Positions 24,393 through 33,453 of a DNA stretch of 64,000 nt are shown piece by piece. The position numbers were made by a program, and so were the translations under genes. How positions within the stretch are numbered: position 1 is the first letter of the stretch; every line of letters begins with the position of its first letter. The notes under the pieces are model-generated. The model worked only from the letters and a program-made list of their open reading frames with translations. It searched no databases and had not been told where the DNA came from. Origin of the DNA: Fluviicoccus keumensis (GTDB taxonomy: Bacteria > Pseudomonadota > Gammaproteobacteria > Pseudomonadales > Moraxellaceae). The DNA lies in assembly GCF_004217445.1 (NCBI RefSeq), contig NZ_SHKX01000017.1, positions 1-64,000 of the forward strand. Reading direction: 5' to 3'.

Positions 24393-24409
24393 ATCAAAAG
24401 TTACATGGT

Positions 24410-25339
24410 TCAAGCAGCAACGGCCAGGGGAAGAGTAACCGATGGCTCCGGGATACGCGCCACAAAGTGGTGAGCATCCGAAGCCAGCTTTGCGGCTTTG
24501 AAGATCAAGGTTTTATCCCGCTTCAAAGAGTGCAGCCAAGAATCGATATACGTCTCATGCTGTAGATGCTCTCCAACAATCCCATGTTCAGCACACAAGA
24601 ATGCAGATCCCAGTTCTGCGACCAGTTCTTCAAATGCATAACTTGCACGAGAGTCCTGAGGGAACATGCTATCGATCTTGGCATGACGATCCAACCGCCG
24701 TACATGACCGGTCGCATGGATCAGCTCATGTGCCAGCGTCGCTGCATAGTTATCACCTGTTCTGAAGTCACCCTCAGGCATCCTGATCAGATCAAGACCA
24801 GGTGAATAACAAGCATGATTCCCGGAATGACGGAAGGTCAGCTGAGTCTGTTCGCACTGGCGGTTAACCAATGTGGAGATCGCACTAGACCTGAAGTCAG
24901 CGGAGGTAACAGCCGGCTTCTCCATGGCCGACAGATCCAGTCCGTCCACTTGGTCGACATTGAACAGGTAGAACGGAATACGGGGGCAAAAGACTTTGAT
25001 GTCTTCCTCACCCGTTGACTCATTGAGTTGTCTTTTCTCCTCAACCTTGAAGAAAACACACAACTGAGACCTGGAACCCTTCCTGACTTGTCCACCAAGC
25101 TGTTGGGCTTGCTTGTATGTCAGCCAGGCATTGTGCCGAAAGCCATTCTCACAGGCTCCCAAAGCCAGGATCAGTACATTGATGCCCCGGTATTCATTAC
25201 CAGTCAGGAAGTTGTAGGGAATACCCCTGTCCATCGCGGCTATGTCTGCCCAGGGCTTGATCCAGGCAGCCATGCCGCCTTTCTCAATGGCTTGAATGAT
25301 GCGGTCCGTCACAACACGTTGAATATCCTGCTTGTCCAT
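24410..25339 (-). CDS. ardC: ArdC-like antirestriction protein
   Basis: The product is 309 residues. The N-terminal ssDNA-binding ArdC_N domain (IPYNFLTGNEYRGINVLIL, then GQVRKGSRS) is followed by a zincin-like metallopeptidase domain with AHELIHATGH around residue 200 and a conserved downstream FEELVAELGSAFLC. ArdC of pSA protects incoming single-stranded plasmid DNA from host restriction. Its 5' leader carries the 74-base hairpin element shared with the GHKL ATPase gene, so the two are probably expressed together, perhaps early after transfer. Confidence 0.92.
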   Translation of the reverse strand: MDKQDIQRVVTDRIIQAIEKGGMAAWIKPWADIAAMDRGIPYNFLTGNEYRGINVLILALGACENGFRHNAWLTYKQAQQLGGQVRKGSRSQLCVFFKVEEKRQLNESTGEEDIKVFCPRIPFYLFNVDQVDGLDLSAMEKPAVTSADFRSSAISTLVNRQCEQTQLTFRHSGNHACYSPGLDLIRMPEGDFRTGDNYAATLAHELIHATGHVRRLDRHAKIDSMFPQDSRASYAFEELVAELGSAFLCAEHGIVGEHLQHETYIDSWLHSLKRDKTLIFKAAKLASDAHHFVARIPEPSVTLPLAVAA

Positions 25340-25352
25340 GATGTAAAACCTG

Positions 25353-25426
25353 CCCCGATACGTTGGGGCGCACGCGACGATGAGTGAGCATCGTCGTTAT
25401 CCAAAGGAAAACGACGGCTCACTCCG
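25353..25426 (-). promoter_or_regulatory. structured leader element, copy 1 (before ardC)
   Basis: This 74-base element lies 13 bases before the ArdC start. Read on the plus strand it begins with CCCC-GATACGTT-GGGG, then CGACGATG...CATCGTCG enclosing AGTGAG, then a segment complementary to GAGTGAGC. Two mutually exclusive pairings are possible: a local hairpin (CGACGAT/ATCGTCG) or a longer stem (GAGTGAGCATCGTCG with its downstream partner). A second copy with compensatory changes precedes the GHKL ATPase gene. Confidence 0.75.
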
Positions 25427-25495
25427 TCACGCGTATTATCTCACGTCAAGAAAAGCATTGTGCGCGGCAGGTCGGCCGGTTGATGGCGAAACAGG

Positions 25496-25786
25496 CTAGC
25501 GGAGGCTGGGAGGGAGTTGATAGAGGCGCGGCGCGCGCGGTTGAGTGGATGCTTGAGGTCTGTTGGCATGTGTCAGTCGTTTGACGAATACCTTTACACC
25601 TTCAATTTCCTGAATTTCGCCCGTGATGACTTCGCCAAGCAATCCCAGATTTTCTTTCGATTTGTCGCGGAAGGCGGCAAAGCGGGGATCTTCCCGGTTA
25701 ATCCAAGGCATTAGGATTAACCCGATAACGAAGTCGCCGGAGACGGCTGCCCAATATTTGCCATAGCTCTTGTTGGCGGATTCCAT
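25496..25786 (-). CDS. small hypothetical protein
   Basis: This 96-residue protein has a good ribosome-binding site (AAGGAG, eight bases before ATG 25786). The sequence MESANKSYGKYWAAVSGDFV and VITGEIQEIEGVKVFVKRL suggests a small beta-rich fold; the C-terminal 20 residues are basic and proline-rich (RPQASTQPRAPRLYQLPP). No family is recognised. It lies between ArdC and the GHKL ATPase, downstream of the shared 18-bp motif at 25935. Confidence 0.6.
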   Translation of the reverse strand: MESANKSYGKYWAAVSGDFVIGLILMPWINREDPRFAAFRDKSKENLGLLGEVITGEIQEIEGVKVFVKRLTHANRPQASTQPRAPRLYQLPPSLR

Positions 25787-25934
25787 AGTCCATGCTCCTT
25801 GATGAGTGGGGAGGGGAGGGCGATTAGGGACATAGAAGTACAGCGGCAAGCAGACCTGCGGCAGTTATTACTGTTTCATCCTGACCCCGTTTCGCCAGAG
25901 GTGCTCGTGAGCATCAAACATGATGACTCAGCAA

Positions 25935-25952
25935 TGTATCATAATGTAATAA
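25935..25952 (-). promoter_or_regulatory. TTATTAC-N4-TGATACA motif, copy near 25.94 kb
   Basis: This is an exact match (minus strand) to the 18-bp motif found before dsbC and before the transfer block I operon. It lies about 150 bases upstream of the small gene starting at 25786 and just after the GHKL ATPase stop, so it probably belongs to a promoter for the 25786 gene and ardC. Confidence 0.55.
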
Positions 25953-26014
25953 CTGAAGCAGTAAAAGAACAAAGGCTCTGCAAGAGCAGAGCCTTTGTGA
26001 CGCCAAGGGCGTAG

Positions 26015-27685
26015 TTATTGAGCGATGGATGCGGTCATGAGACCGTCCACGAGTTGATTGACATCCTGGAATTGCTGCTCGGACAATTCCAGGACATTCG
26101 GCCGCAGTTGGGCATCAAGCCTGACAATAAAAGCGCAGTCCTTGAGGACACTGAATGCGGCAAGATTGCCCGCTTCCAGAACCTTGGCCAACGTGTCGGC
26201 CTGACCTTCTCCCCGGAGATTGGCAAACTCCGCCAATACCCGGTCGGACAGTAGCTTGGTGTCAGCCTGCAGTGCGTTGTCATCCAGAGAGGACTTGTCG
26301 TCGTACTCCGCATAGGTTGATACCTGTCGCAGGGCCTCAACGCCAACACTACCGGATGGGATCAGCAACTCCCTGCTTTCCAGAAACACTGCCTGATTCC
26401 GCACCTCTACTTGATGTTTGCCGCTCCGTAACGTGTAGCTGTCACAGAGAATTACATCACACCAGACACGCTCGCCGTTAAAACGGAACGTGGATAGACG
26501 CTCGAAATCCACAGATACCTTCAATGAGGCCAGACTCAAGGTATGGGCCTCTGACCAGTGGCCAACCGGAATATGCCTCACAACCTTCCAGCCGGACAAA
26601 TCAGCCAAAGTGGCAGCCGGCCAGTGGTGGTCATCTTCATCGTCAGGCAAATGATCGCATAGCACGACATCGCCATTAAGCACCTGTTCCTGCGAAACAC
26701 CTTGCTCCTGATGGGTGAGATACTCTTCATCCTCCATGACGGTGTGAGGCGTCTCGCTGATACAGAAAAGCGAGGCGGCAGGCAGATAGGGTACATCCGT
26801 GAAAACATCGGAGAGTCCCCAAGACCTCGCCAGGCGCCAGTAGAGACTGGTGAAGTCTTGTGCCGACATCTGCGCCTTATCCTCCGTCAGCAACCGGACC
26901 CAAAGCTCCTTCAGACAGAATCGAATCCTTTCGATCGCCATGGGCTCATCCACCAGACTGTCACGATCCGGCATTCGACCCCGGAAGGTATTGTCCAGAT
27001 GGATGATGGTGTCTATCGCCTTTCCAAAGTGTAGATAATGGTTAGAACGATGCACCTGGATACCTTGAAGGTAGACCGTGTAACTCGCCGAACGCGTCAG
27101 ATGCACTTGCCCGATGGAGCAGGGTTGGAAATCACCCTGATCCAATGCGTGCGGCCGGGATTGTTGCTGGCCGTTGTACGATACCGGAATGGGGAATCCC
27201 ATCGCGTATCGCTTAACTGCGCCGGCGATCTGTGACTCCGACATTGACAACCCGATCAGCCGGATCCTGGCGCCTCGGATGTACTCATCAGCCTCTTGAA
27301 CCTCTAAGGTCTCGAAGGCCAATGCATCAGCTGTCACGAAGTCCATCTGTTTTCCAAGACTACTGATCTCAACCCGGCAGGCGTTGAACAGAGCTGAGAA
27401 GAATCCCATCCCGAAAGGATGTTCTTCAGCCTTGGTGGCCTCATCCCAACCGCTTTCGGCAACAGTCAGCATCCGCTGGAAATCACGGATCCCACAACCG
27501 TTGTCTTCCACGGTCAGTATCTGGCTAGGGACGTCATACAGGATACTGACCTGCGTGGCCCCGGCCCGACGTGCGTTTTGCATCAGTTCGGCAATTAAGG
27601 TTTCCTTCCGCGTGAACGAATAGCGCAGGTTGCGAACCAAACGCTGATTGTTGACGGCGAGAACGACTTGCTGCGACTGCGACAT
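26015..27685 (-). CDS. GHKL-type ATPase (Hsp90/MutL-like ATP-binding protein)
   Basis: The product is 556 residues. The N-terminal Bergerat fold is clear: N-box LIAELMQNARRAGATQV, G1 VEDNGCGIRDF and G2 HPFGMGFFSA. The first 250 residues thus resemble the ATPase part of Hsp90, MutL and MORC-like proteins; the remaining 300 have no recognised domain. Proteins of this sort are found on conjugative plasmids with unknown function. The leader element before its ATG is shared with ardC, which suggests an establishment or antidefence role. Chaperone or DNA-repair-like activity is possible but not shown by the sequence. Confidence 0.8.
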   Translation of the reverse strand: MSQSQQVVLAVNNQRLVRNLRYSFTRKETLIAELMQNARRAGATQVSILYDVPSQILTVEDNGCGIRDFQRMLTVAESGWDEATKAEEHPFGMGFFSALFNACRVEISSLGKQMDFVTADALAFETLEVQEADEYIRGARIRLIGLSMSESQIAGAVKRYAMGFPIPVSYNGQQQSRPHALDQGDFQPCSIGQVHLTRSASYTVYLQGIQVHRSNHYLHFGKAIDTIIHLDNTFRGRMPDRDSLVDEPMAIERIRFCLKELWVRLLTEDKAQMSAQDFTSLYWRLARSWGLSDVFTDVPYLPAASLFCISETPHTVMEDEEYLTHQEQGVSQEQVLNGDVVLCDHLPDDEDDHHWPAATLADLSGWKVVRHIPVGHWSEAHTLSLASLKVSVDFERLSTFRFNGERVWCDVILCDSYTLRSGKHQVEVRNQAVFLESRELLIPSGSVGVEALRQVSTYAEYDDKSSLDDNALQADTKLLSDRVLAEFANLRGEGQADTLAKVLEAGNLAAFSVLKDCAFIVRLDAQLRPNVLELSEQQFQDVNQLVDGLMTASIAQ

Positions 27686-27699
27686 GGTGTTACTCCATA

Positions 27700-27774
27700 C
27701 CCCGATACGTTGGGGTGCACGCGACGATGGGCAAGCATCGTCGTTATATCAAAAGATAACAACGGCTTGCCCCG
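27700..27774 (-). promoter_or_regulatory. structured leader element, copy 2 (before GHKL ATPase)
   Basis: This 75-base copy of the ardC leader lies 14 bases before the ATG at 27685. The CCCC-GATACGTT-GGGG hairpin and CGACGAT/ATCGTCG arms are identical to copy 1. The loop is GGGCAAGC instead of GAGTGAGC, and its distal partner is GCTTGCCC instead of GCTCACTC, so pairing is kept by compensatory changes. Confidence 0.75.
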
Positions 27775-27851
27775 CCGGGCGCGGAGTATGCCAGAACCTG
27801 CTGGATTTTCTAGAGGTGAAGGGGGCTTTCATACGTGTGACGGCGCGAGAC

Positions 27852-27989
27852 TCAGATCACCCCGTAATGGATTTCCAAGACCAATGCGAAGGCCTGATAG
27901 AAAACGCACATCAGAGCGATGATGATCAGGAAGGCTTTGGTCAGAAGTACAGAATAGGGAGTGTCGTCGAGCTGGGGCTCGTGATCCAT
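27852..27989 (-). CDS. 45-residue single-span membrane protein
   Basis: The ATG at 27989 has AAGGA nine bases upstream. The peptide has a hydrophilic acidic N-terminus (MDHEPQLDDTPYS) and one membrane helix (TKAFLIIIALMCVFYQAF), then ends in EIHYGVI. Codon usage is regular and the layout is typical of real small membrane proteins. It lies between the WGR gene and the GHKL leader; function unknown. Confidence 0.6.
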   Translation of the reverse strand: MDHEPQLDDTPYSVLLTKAFLIIIALMCVFYQAFALVLEIHYGVI

Positions 27990-28064
27990 GATGTCATTCC
28001 TTGACGGTTTTGGAGAGCAACAACTCTACGGCGAAGACACTGCTATGCCAATAGCTGAGAAACA

Positions 28065-28301
28065 TCATCCAGGAACAAGGAGGTAACCGCGTCGAGCTCT
28101 CTTTCTTTCCTGCTGTTCTAAGAACGCCATAGCAGTGGATTCGTTCTCAAAAATCTTGATCTGCTGTTGCCTTTTCTTTGCGTTGATGCGCCCCCACTCA
28201 AGCCGTATCCGCCAGTCAGCAAAAAGGTCTGGCTCCATACTGATCTGGTAGAAGCGATACCGACGCTTGATGGGATCAATTTGAGTCCAGGTTGAAATCA
28301 T
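28065..28301 (-). CDS. WGR-domain protein
   Basis: This 78-residue protein is almost entirely a WGR domain: RYRFYQISMEPDLFADWRIRLEWGRI, followed by KIFENESTAMAFLEQQERKR. WGR domains bind nucleic-acid ends or proteins in PARPs and bacterial homologues. The ATG at 28301 (GGAGAG upstream) overlaps the 3' end of topB by 26 bases, so the two are translationally linked. Short free-standing WGR proteins are frequent on plasmids; their role is not established. Confidence 0.8.
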   Translation of the reverse strand: MISTWTQIDPIKRRYRFYQISMEPDLFADWRIRLEWGRINAKKRQQQIKIFENESTAMAFLEQQERKRARRGYLLVPG

Positions 28302-30420
28302 CGAGTCTCTCCATCTGACACAAAGTCGAGGCATCCCTAAGTATATGGGTATGAGTGAAGGCCTGGCCGTCAGACTTTCGGTGGCGCAATTGCATGGGCT
28401 TGCCGCAGGCTGGGCAACACTTGGCGGATGGAGCTTCAGTGTTACTGGATTGTCGGGCCTCGTTTACAGCAGTCGACTTCCGGGGACGGCTATTGGATTT
28501 TCCAGACTTCCCTTTATCGCGTCGTTCTATTGAGGAGCCGTCATTGTCCCTCTTCTCTAAAATGATTGGCGTCTCGGCGGCTAAGACGACGAGTCGTGTC
28601 AGAGCCTCACGCTGTTTCTGAAGAAAGCTTTGGCTGTCATGGCCTTCCTTTTCAATGGCTGACAACTCCTGCTCCATCATCGCGGTGGCGATAGGGCTTT
28701 TCACTTCCTTCGGCAGCGCTTGAATCAAGGAACGGCCGGTAGCGGTGGCAATCAGGTTCTTGCCGGCGCGAGTCAGAAATCCTCGCTCCAAGAGCACGGT
28801 AATGATCCGTGCTCGCGTGGCTTCGGTTCCCAGACCCGCATTTTCTTTCAACAGCTTTAGCCACTTGTTGTCCACAGTCTGGGTCTTGGCAGCGACAACC
28901 CGGTGCACACTCTCCATATCGGCAATCAACGTCCCATCCGTATAGGGCTTGGGAGGCGAGGTTTGCTTTTGGCGCGCTTCAACCGCCAGATTATGAGCGG
29001 GCTCACCCAAATCGATTGCCGGTATCACCGTTTCTACATCAGAGTCTTCTTCCGAGTTGTCCTTGGTCTTCCCCTTTGGAGGAAACAATACCTTCCAGCC
29101 TGGCAGCAATGGCCGGTGGCCACTGGCACGGAAAACATCGGCGGCAACCGTGGCCTCCACAACCGTTTTCTCATATTCATAGGGAGGATAAAACTGTGCC
29201 ACATAGGTTCGAACGATCAGGTCGTAAACCTTCATCTCTTTGTCGCTCAGGCTGGCGACAGTGGCGCCGTCACCGCGGACCGGGATGATTGCATGGTGGG
29301 CTGTCACCTTTTTGTCGTTCCAGGCAGCCGATTTAAGAGCAGGATCGGCTTTCTGCAACAGGTCTGACAACCCGGGATAAATGGTCGTCAGCACACTCAG
29401 AATCGAACCGGCCTCGGCATGTTGCGACTCAGGCAGATAATCGCAATCCGTGCGAGGGTAAGACGTCAGCTTGTGCTTTTCATACAGGCTCTGGCAGATC
29501 GCCAACACCTCGTCAGCCTTGAGTCCGAAGCGGGCGCTGGCATCTTTTTGCAATCGTGACAAACGGTAGGGCAGAGGCGGCGCTGTGTGCAAGCGCTGCT
29601 GATCCAGGAGAGAAATACGGCCTAGTTCTGGAAGTTGAAGGAGTGATTCTGCGTATCCTTTGTCAGTGATCTTGCCATCTGGAAAACGCTCCCTCAGGCT
29701 GTCCGGTGCCACCCAAGTCGCCCAAAAACTCCCGCCTGACACGCCGACATGCATCATCGGCACATAATATGTTTTGCTGACGAAGTTCTCGATATCCAGA
29801 TCACGCATGACCACCAGGGCCAGTGTGGGCGTCTGGACCCGTCCGATACTGACGACGCCTTGATAGCCCTTTTGCTGGGCGGCAAGCGTGAACGCGCGTG
29901 ACAGATTCATCCCGACCAGCCAGTCAGCGACTGCCCGTGTTTGCGCCGCCTGGAATAGCGGCAGGTAAAGCTGATTGCTCTTGAGTTGTTGGAATGCCTT
30001 CTGGATAGAGGCGCTGTCCTGCGCCGCCAGCCAGATCCGTTGAACCGGTTTCCGGTTCTTGCAGTGAAGCAGTACCCAGTCCACCAGGAGTTGGCCTTCG
30101 CGGTCAGGGTCTCCGGCATGAATGACGGTATCAACGTCTTTCAGCAAGCTGCCAATGACTTTTAATTGCGCCCGCGAGCCCTTGTCGGACTTCGGCAGCA
30201 CCTTAACCTGTTCTGGCAGTATCGGAAGATCGGCGGCATTCCATTTCTTGAAACGGGCGTCATAAACATGGGGCTCAGCCAACTCCATTAAGTGACCGAA
30301 ACACCAGGTGATGAGGTATTGGCCAGTGCTGAGGTAGCCTTCATGACGTTTCACCTGTCCTAGGTGCTTGGCCAAACCCTGCGCCACAGAGGGTTTTTCG
30401 GCAATAACTAGAGTTGTCAT
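28276..30420 (-). CDS. topB: DNA topoisomerase III
   Basis: This is a 714-residue type IA topoisomerase. The Toprim domain has VIAEKPSVAQGLAKHLG and HAGDPDREGQLLVDW; the catalytic tyrosine lies in KLTSYPRTDCDYLPE; GRVQTPTLALVV follows the family pattern. The C-terminus carries a zinc-ribbon-like CCPACGKPMQLR. Plasmid TopB probably resolves replication or transfer intermediates (as with TraE of RP4). It is in the same orientation directly after traH (one base apart), so it ends the block I transfer operon together with the WGR gene. Confidence 0.95.
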   Translation of the reverse strand: MTTLVIAEKPSVAQGLAKHLGQVKRHEGYLSTGQYLITWCFGHLMELAEPHVYDARFKKWNAADLPILPEQVKVLPKSDKGSRAQLKVIGSLLKDVDTVIHAGDPDREGQLLVDWVLLHCKNRKPVQRIWLAAQDSASIQKAFQQLKSNQLYLPLFQAAQTRAVADWLVGMNLSRAFTLAAQQKGYQGVVSIGRVQTPTLALVVMRDLDIENFVSKTYYVPMMHVGVSGGSFWATWVAPDSLRERFPDGKITDKGYAESLLQLPELGRISLLDQQRLHTAPPLPYRLSRLQKDASARFGLKADEVLAICQSLYEKHKLTSYPRTDCDYLPESQHAEAGSILSVLTTIYPGLSDLLQKADPALKSAAWNDKKVTAHHAIIPVRGDGATVASLSDKEMKVYDLIVRTYVAQFYPPYEYEKTVVEATVAADVFRASGHRPLLPGWKVLFPPKGKTKDNSEEDSDVETVIPAIDLGEPAHNLAVEARQKQTSPPKPYTDGTLIADMESVHRVVAAKTQTVDNKWLKLLKENAGLGTEATRARIITVLLERGFLTRAGKNLIATATGRSLIQALPKEVKSPIATAMMEQELSAIEKEGHDSQSFLQKQREALTRLVVLAAETPIILEKRDNDGSSIERRDKGKSGKSNSRPRKSTAVNEARQSSNTEAPSAKCCPACGKPMQLRHRKSDGQAFTHTHILRDASTLCQMERLDDFNLDSN

Positions 30421-31986
30421 TCAGCGGCCTCCACCAACCCTCAGCGGGGAGGTCCGGATGAAAGAAGCCGTTGGCAATCCTTGGTATATCTCGGTGGTAT
30501 AGGTGTTGAGGGCGATGACCGTATTGGCGCGTTCCGTAAACGATCCCTCTTTCTGCATGATTTCCCGCCGAAAGCTTTCCAGATTGCCGTCCACAAACTC
30601 AGGCTTGTTCACTTTTACGTCCTTTCCATTCCAAGCGCTTTCTGCTGCCGTGACCATGGCCTTGGCCATCTGGATAGCCATATCTTGAGAGATGATTCGG
30701 GCCGAATCCTGCGCCACCTTGCGGACGGCGGCAGGGTCGCGTTGCACCTTGACCAGAAAGCGTAACAGCGGGATATGGATATTGCTCAGGAAATTCAGTT
30801 GCGGCTGAGTGAGTGCTTGATTGTGCGTCAGTCGGTAAAGGATGCCGTCAGTGGCCCCATCAATTTCAGCTTCCGAGATGGATGCCTTGTCGATTCCGAA
30901 GAGCATCTTGTTGACCAGTCTGTCGGTACCGCCGAACAAAGCGGACATGGGCTTGCGGACAATATCCTGACAGCCCAGTTCGGTTTCCAGATCGAGATTG
31001 GCGCTGCCGCAGCCGTTGATATCGAGTCCGTCCGGGTTCATCAGGTTATCGAGGTTGATCAACCTGGCGGTTTCCGGCCGGGCAGCCTGAGTACAGGACA
31101 CATTTCCGGAGCCTGAGCTTTTTCCACCACAGACCGGCTGACCGTCATTGCCCAAATTTGCAGCCTCCGAGGTGCTGACTACCAGTGTCCCTGTCAGATT
31201 CATCAGCAACTCGATTACCTTGCGATTGCTGTTGCTGCCGTTAAATCCGGTTACCGGTGAGTTGGCGTCTCCGATACGGTCGGCGGCGCCAGAGCGGAAG
31301 AATGCACGCCAGGCGAGGTTGCCGATGGCCGGATTCTGGCTGGCTTCCTTGAGCGCCGCAGCAGAAAGCGTGGACGGATTGCCTATCAGGGTGGCGGCAT
31401 CCGGCTTGGTAAACTCATTGAACCAGGCCGATGCGGAGTCCTCGAACGTGCCGAGGTTGGTGCCAATGGCCTTGCCGGCTTCAGTAGCGGTTTTCTTGGG
31501 ATCGTTAAAAAAATCCTTGGTGACGGACAAAGTCTTCTGGGCAATTTCACAGGTGTTGCGCAGGGACTGGTTCATCTTCTGCATGGCATCCATGAAATGG
31601 GTGATCTTTGAGCCGAGGAAGCTGTTGATGGCTTCTAGTGCCATCTGAAACAGCAACCCCTTGGCATTCTGGCCGACCGCACGCAGCGTAGCGACGATCT
31701 GGTCGGAATTGATGTACGAGAAGGAGCCCATGTACATGTCGATGCCGCCGCAGCCGGCGTTGACACGCGGAGGATCTACGCTAAGCAAATTAACCGAACG
31801 GATCGGCGCACGGGCGACAATGCTGCCACCGACGATGCCGCCGCGTGTCTGCGAATGATAGACACTGGGATTGGTGGTATTGACGTACATGCCGTCGAGA
31901 AGGCTGTCGAGGCTATCGGCGTGGGCGGCGCCGTTCAGCAGCGTCGCGGCAATCAGTATCGCCATAGACTTGGGGGGGAGGCGCAT
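30421..31986 (-). CDS. traH: conjugal transfer pilus assembly protein TraH
   Basis: The product is 521 residues with signal peptide (LIAATLLNGAAHA), then the TraH core: GGSIVARAPIRSVNLLSVD, CGGIDMYMGSFSYINSDQ and a helical, coiled middle with paired cysteines (VCGGKSSGSGNVSC, CGSANLDLETELGC). TraH is part of the outer-membrane side of F-type pilus assembly and retraction. Its start overlaps the traF stop by one base. Confidence 0.94.
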   Translation of the reverse strand: MRLPPKSMAILIAATLLNGAAHADSLDSLLDGMYVNTTNPSVYHSQTRGGIVGGSIVARAPIRSVNLLSVDPPRVNAGCGGIDMYMGSFSYINSDQIVATLRAVGQNAKGLLFQMALEAINSFLGSKITHFMDAMQKMNQSLRNTCEIAQKTLSVTKDFFNDPKKTATEAGKAIGTNLGTFEDSASAWFNEFTKPDAATLIGNPSTLSAAALKEASQNPAIGNLAWRAFFRSGAADRIGDANSPVTGFNGSNSNRKVIELLMNLTGTLVVSTSEAANLGNDGQPVCGGKSSGSGNVSCTQAARPETARLINLDNLMNPDGLDINGCGSANLDLETELGCQDIVRKPMSALFGGTDRLVNKMLFGIDKASISEAEIDGATDGILYRLTHNQALTQPQLNFLSNIHIPLLRFLVKVQRDPAAVRKVAQDSARIISQDMAIQMAKAMVTAAESAWNGKDVKVNKPEFVDGNLESFRREIMQKEGSFTERANTVIALNTYTTEIYQGLPTASFIRTSPLRVGGGR

Positions 31987-32888
31987 CAGTAGTCTCCGCG
32001 CAGATTCTTTTGCAGATAGTCCACCCAGGCGTCCGGATTGTCCGGGTTCAGCTGTCGGGGAGAAGTGGATTGCAGTTGATCCGTCGTCAGCACCCCTTTG
32101 TCATAGGGGCGGGCGGCCTTCAACTGATCGGGCGGTAACAATTTCTGGCTATCAGCGACCAGCAGAATTTTCCGTGCCAGCGTTTCTTCCGGTGACAGAC
32201 CCTGGCTGATGACATAGAAATGGTTGGGGGGTCGGATCAAGACCACGGTCGGGGTGATCTTCAATTGCAGCAATTTGGCCTGACCCTGATCCGGTGACCA
32301 GCTTGTCATGCCGGGTAGCGGTTTATGGTCGAGGGATATGTAACGTACCCGGAAGGGATGTTTGCGGGTGAAGCGCTGCAGCACTTCAAACTGAGCCGAG
32401 CAAAAGGTGCAGCGGGAATCAAAAAAGAACCAAAGGCCGGTTTGCCGGGTCAAAGCGTTCAATGCTCCTTTCTTGTCCTGATCCAGCGTCCGGTTAAAAA
32501 GGCCGGCCGCTGCTGTGCCGAAGGGAATCCGGTTGTTTTCATCCAACAGCGGGTCAGCCTGCACTGCTCGTTCGGCCGCATTGGCAAAGTTTTGGGCCTT
32601 GTCCATGGCAACCCGTTGCAGGTACATGTAGGCGATAACTGCCTTCGAAGGATTGCCTTGGGCATCCGTGGGGTGATCAATGGCTTCATCCCTCAGTCGA
32701 TCCATATTGGCGCGCATCCAGGTCGTCGAAAAAACTGGCGGTGCGGCAGGTGGGGTCGACGGTGCCGGGGCCACACGCCCAGATTCCTTGGGGTCTTGAT
32801 ACCAGAACCACCCTTCTGCCTTAGTGTCGTAATAGCCACGGCTGTCGCTAGCCATAGTGCACTTGCTAAGCGCCAGCAGGCAGACCAT
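31986..32888 (-). CDS. traF: conjugal transfer protein TraF (thioredoxin-like)
   Basis: The protein is about 300 residues. A short signal (MVCLLALSKCTMA) precedes GYYDTKAEGWFWYQDP, the usual TraF opening. The thioredoxin-like domain has FFFDSRCTFCSAQFEVLQRF, where the CxxC (CTFC) is kept, unlike F-plasmid TraF, and the cis-proline ITPTVVLIRP. It would act in disulfide handling or pilus assembly in the periplasm. ATG 32888 is four bases after the upstream stop; the longer frame to 33032 overlaps the peptidase gene. Confidence 0.9.
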   Translation of the reverse strand: MVCLLALSKCTMASDSRGYYDTKAEGWFWYQDPKESGRVAPAPSTPPAAPPVFSTTWMRANMDRLRDEAIDHPTDAQGNPSKAVIAYMYLQRVAMDKAQNFANAAERAVQADPLLDENNRIPFGTAAAGLFNRTLDQDKKGALNALTRQTGLWFFFDSRCTFCSAQFEVLQRFTRKHPFRVRYISLDHKPLPGMTSWSPDQGQAKLLQLKITPTVVLIRPPNHFYVISQGLSPEETLARKILLVADSQKLLPPDQLKAARPYDKGVLTTDQLQSTSPRQLNPDNPDAWVDYLQKNLRGDY

Positions 32889-32892
32889 CCAC

Positions 32893-33453
32893 TTAGAAGA
32901 GAATCGGCGTGGCACGGGCAAAGACCTCGCGAACATGCAGCACTCCCCAATAGCGGCTGTCATAGGAGCGGGGGTGACTGCCGAGCACAAAAATATGATT
33001 GGCCGGAACACGATAGGTTTGGTCGTATGCACCGGACGGCTTTTGCAGGCGAGTCAGCAAGTTCAAGTTTCCGCTGAACAAGCCGTTGATGTAGAGCTTG
33101 TCCCGCGCAATCCGGATTTCATCACCCGGAAGCCCGCGGACCTGCTTCGTGATGACGGCATCACGGCTGATATAGGGCTCAAGCCTGCCGCTGTGGAAGG
33201 AAACATAGTCCCCCGGTTTCAGGGTGTGGATGTCGATGGACTCCTTGTGGAGCACGAAAAGATAGTGATTGTTGGAAGGGTTTTTCCCGGCCTCGATAGC
33301 CAGTTGATAGTGATCGGTGAGTGTAGTGAAAGCCGCGCGGCCCAAGAGCATGGCCGCAAAGTAGCCGACAATTACCCATGCGACCTGATGTCCTTTTCCC
33401 CGGGTCGCTTCGACCAATTTCATCCATCGGGATTGCACGGCAGTAAGGATCAT
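32893..33453 (-). CDS. S26-family signal peptidase (TrhF-like)
   Basis: This 186-residue protein has one membrane segment (VIVGYFAAMLLGRAAF) and the S26 core: ITKQVRGLPGDEIRI with the general-base lysine in ITKQV, and VFVLGSHPRSYDSRYWG typical of box E. The nucleophilic serine is expected near NPSNNHYLFVLHK, where the usual SxP context is not clear. In R27/SXT-like F-type systems such a peptidase matures the pilin. Its start overlaps the upstream trbI stop by four bases. Confidence 0.82.
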   Translation of the reverse strand: MILTAVQSRWMKLVEATRGKGHQVAWVIVGYFAAMLLGRAAFTTLTDHYQLAIEAGKNPSNNHYLFVLHKESIDIHTLKPGDYVSFHSGRLEPYISRDAVITKQVRGLPGDEIRIARDKLYINGLFSGNLNLLTRLQKPSGAYDQTYRVPANHIFVLGSHPRSYDSRYWGVLHVREVFARATPILF

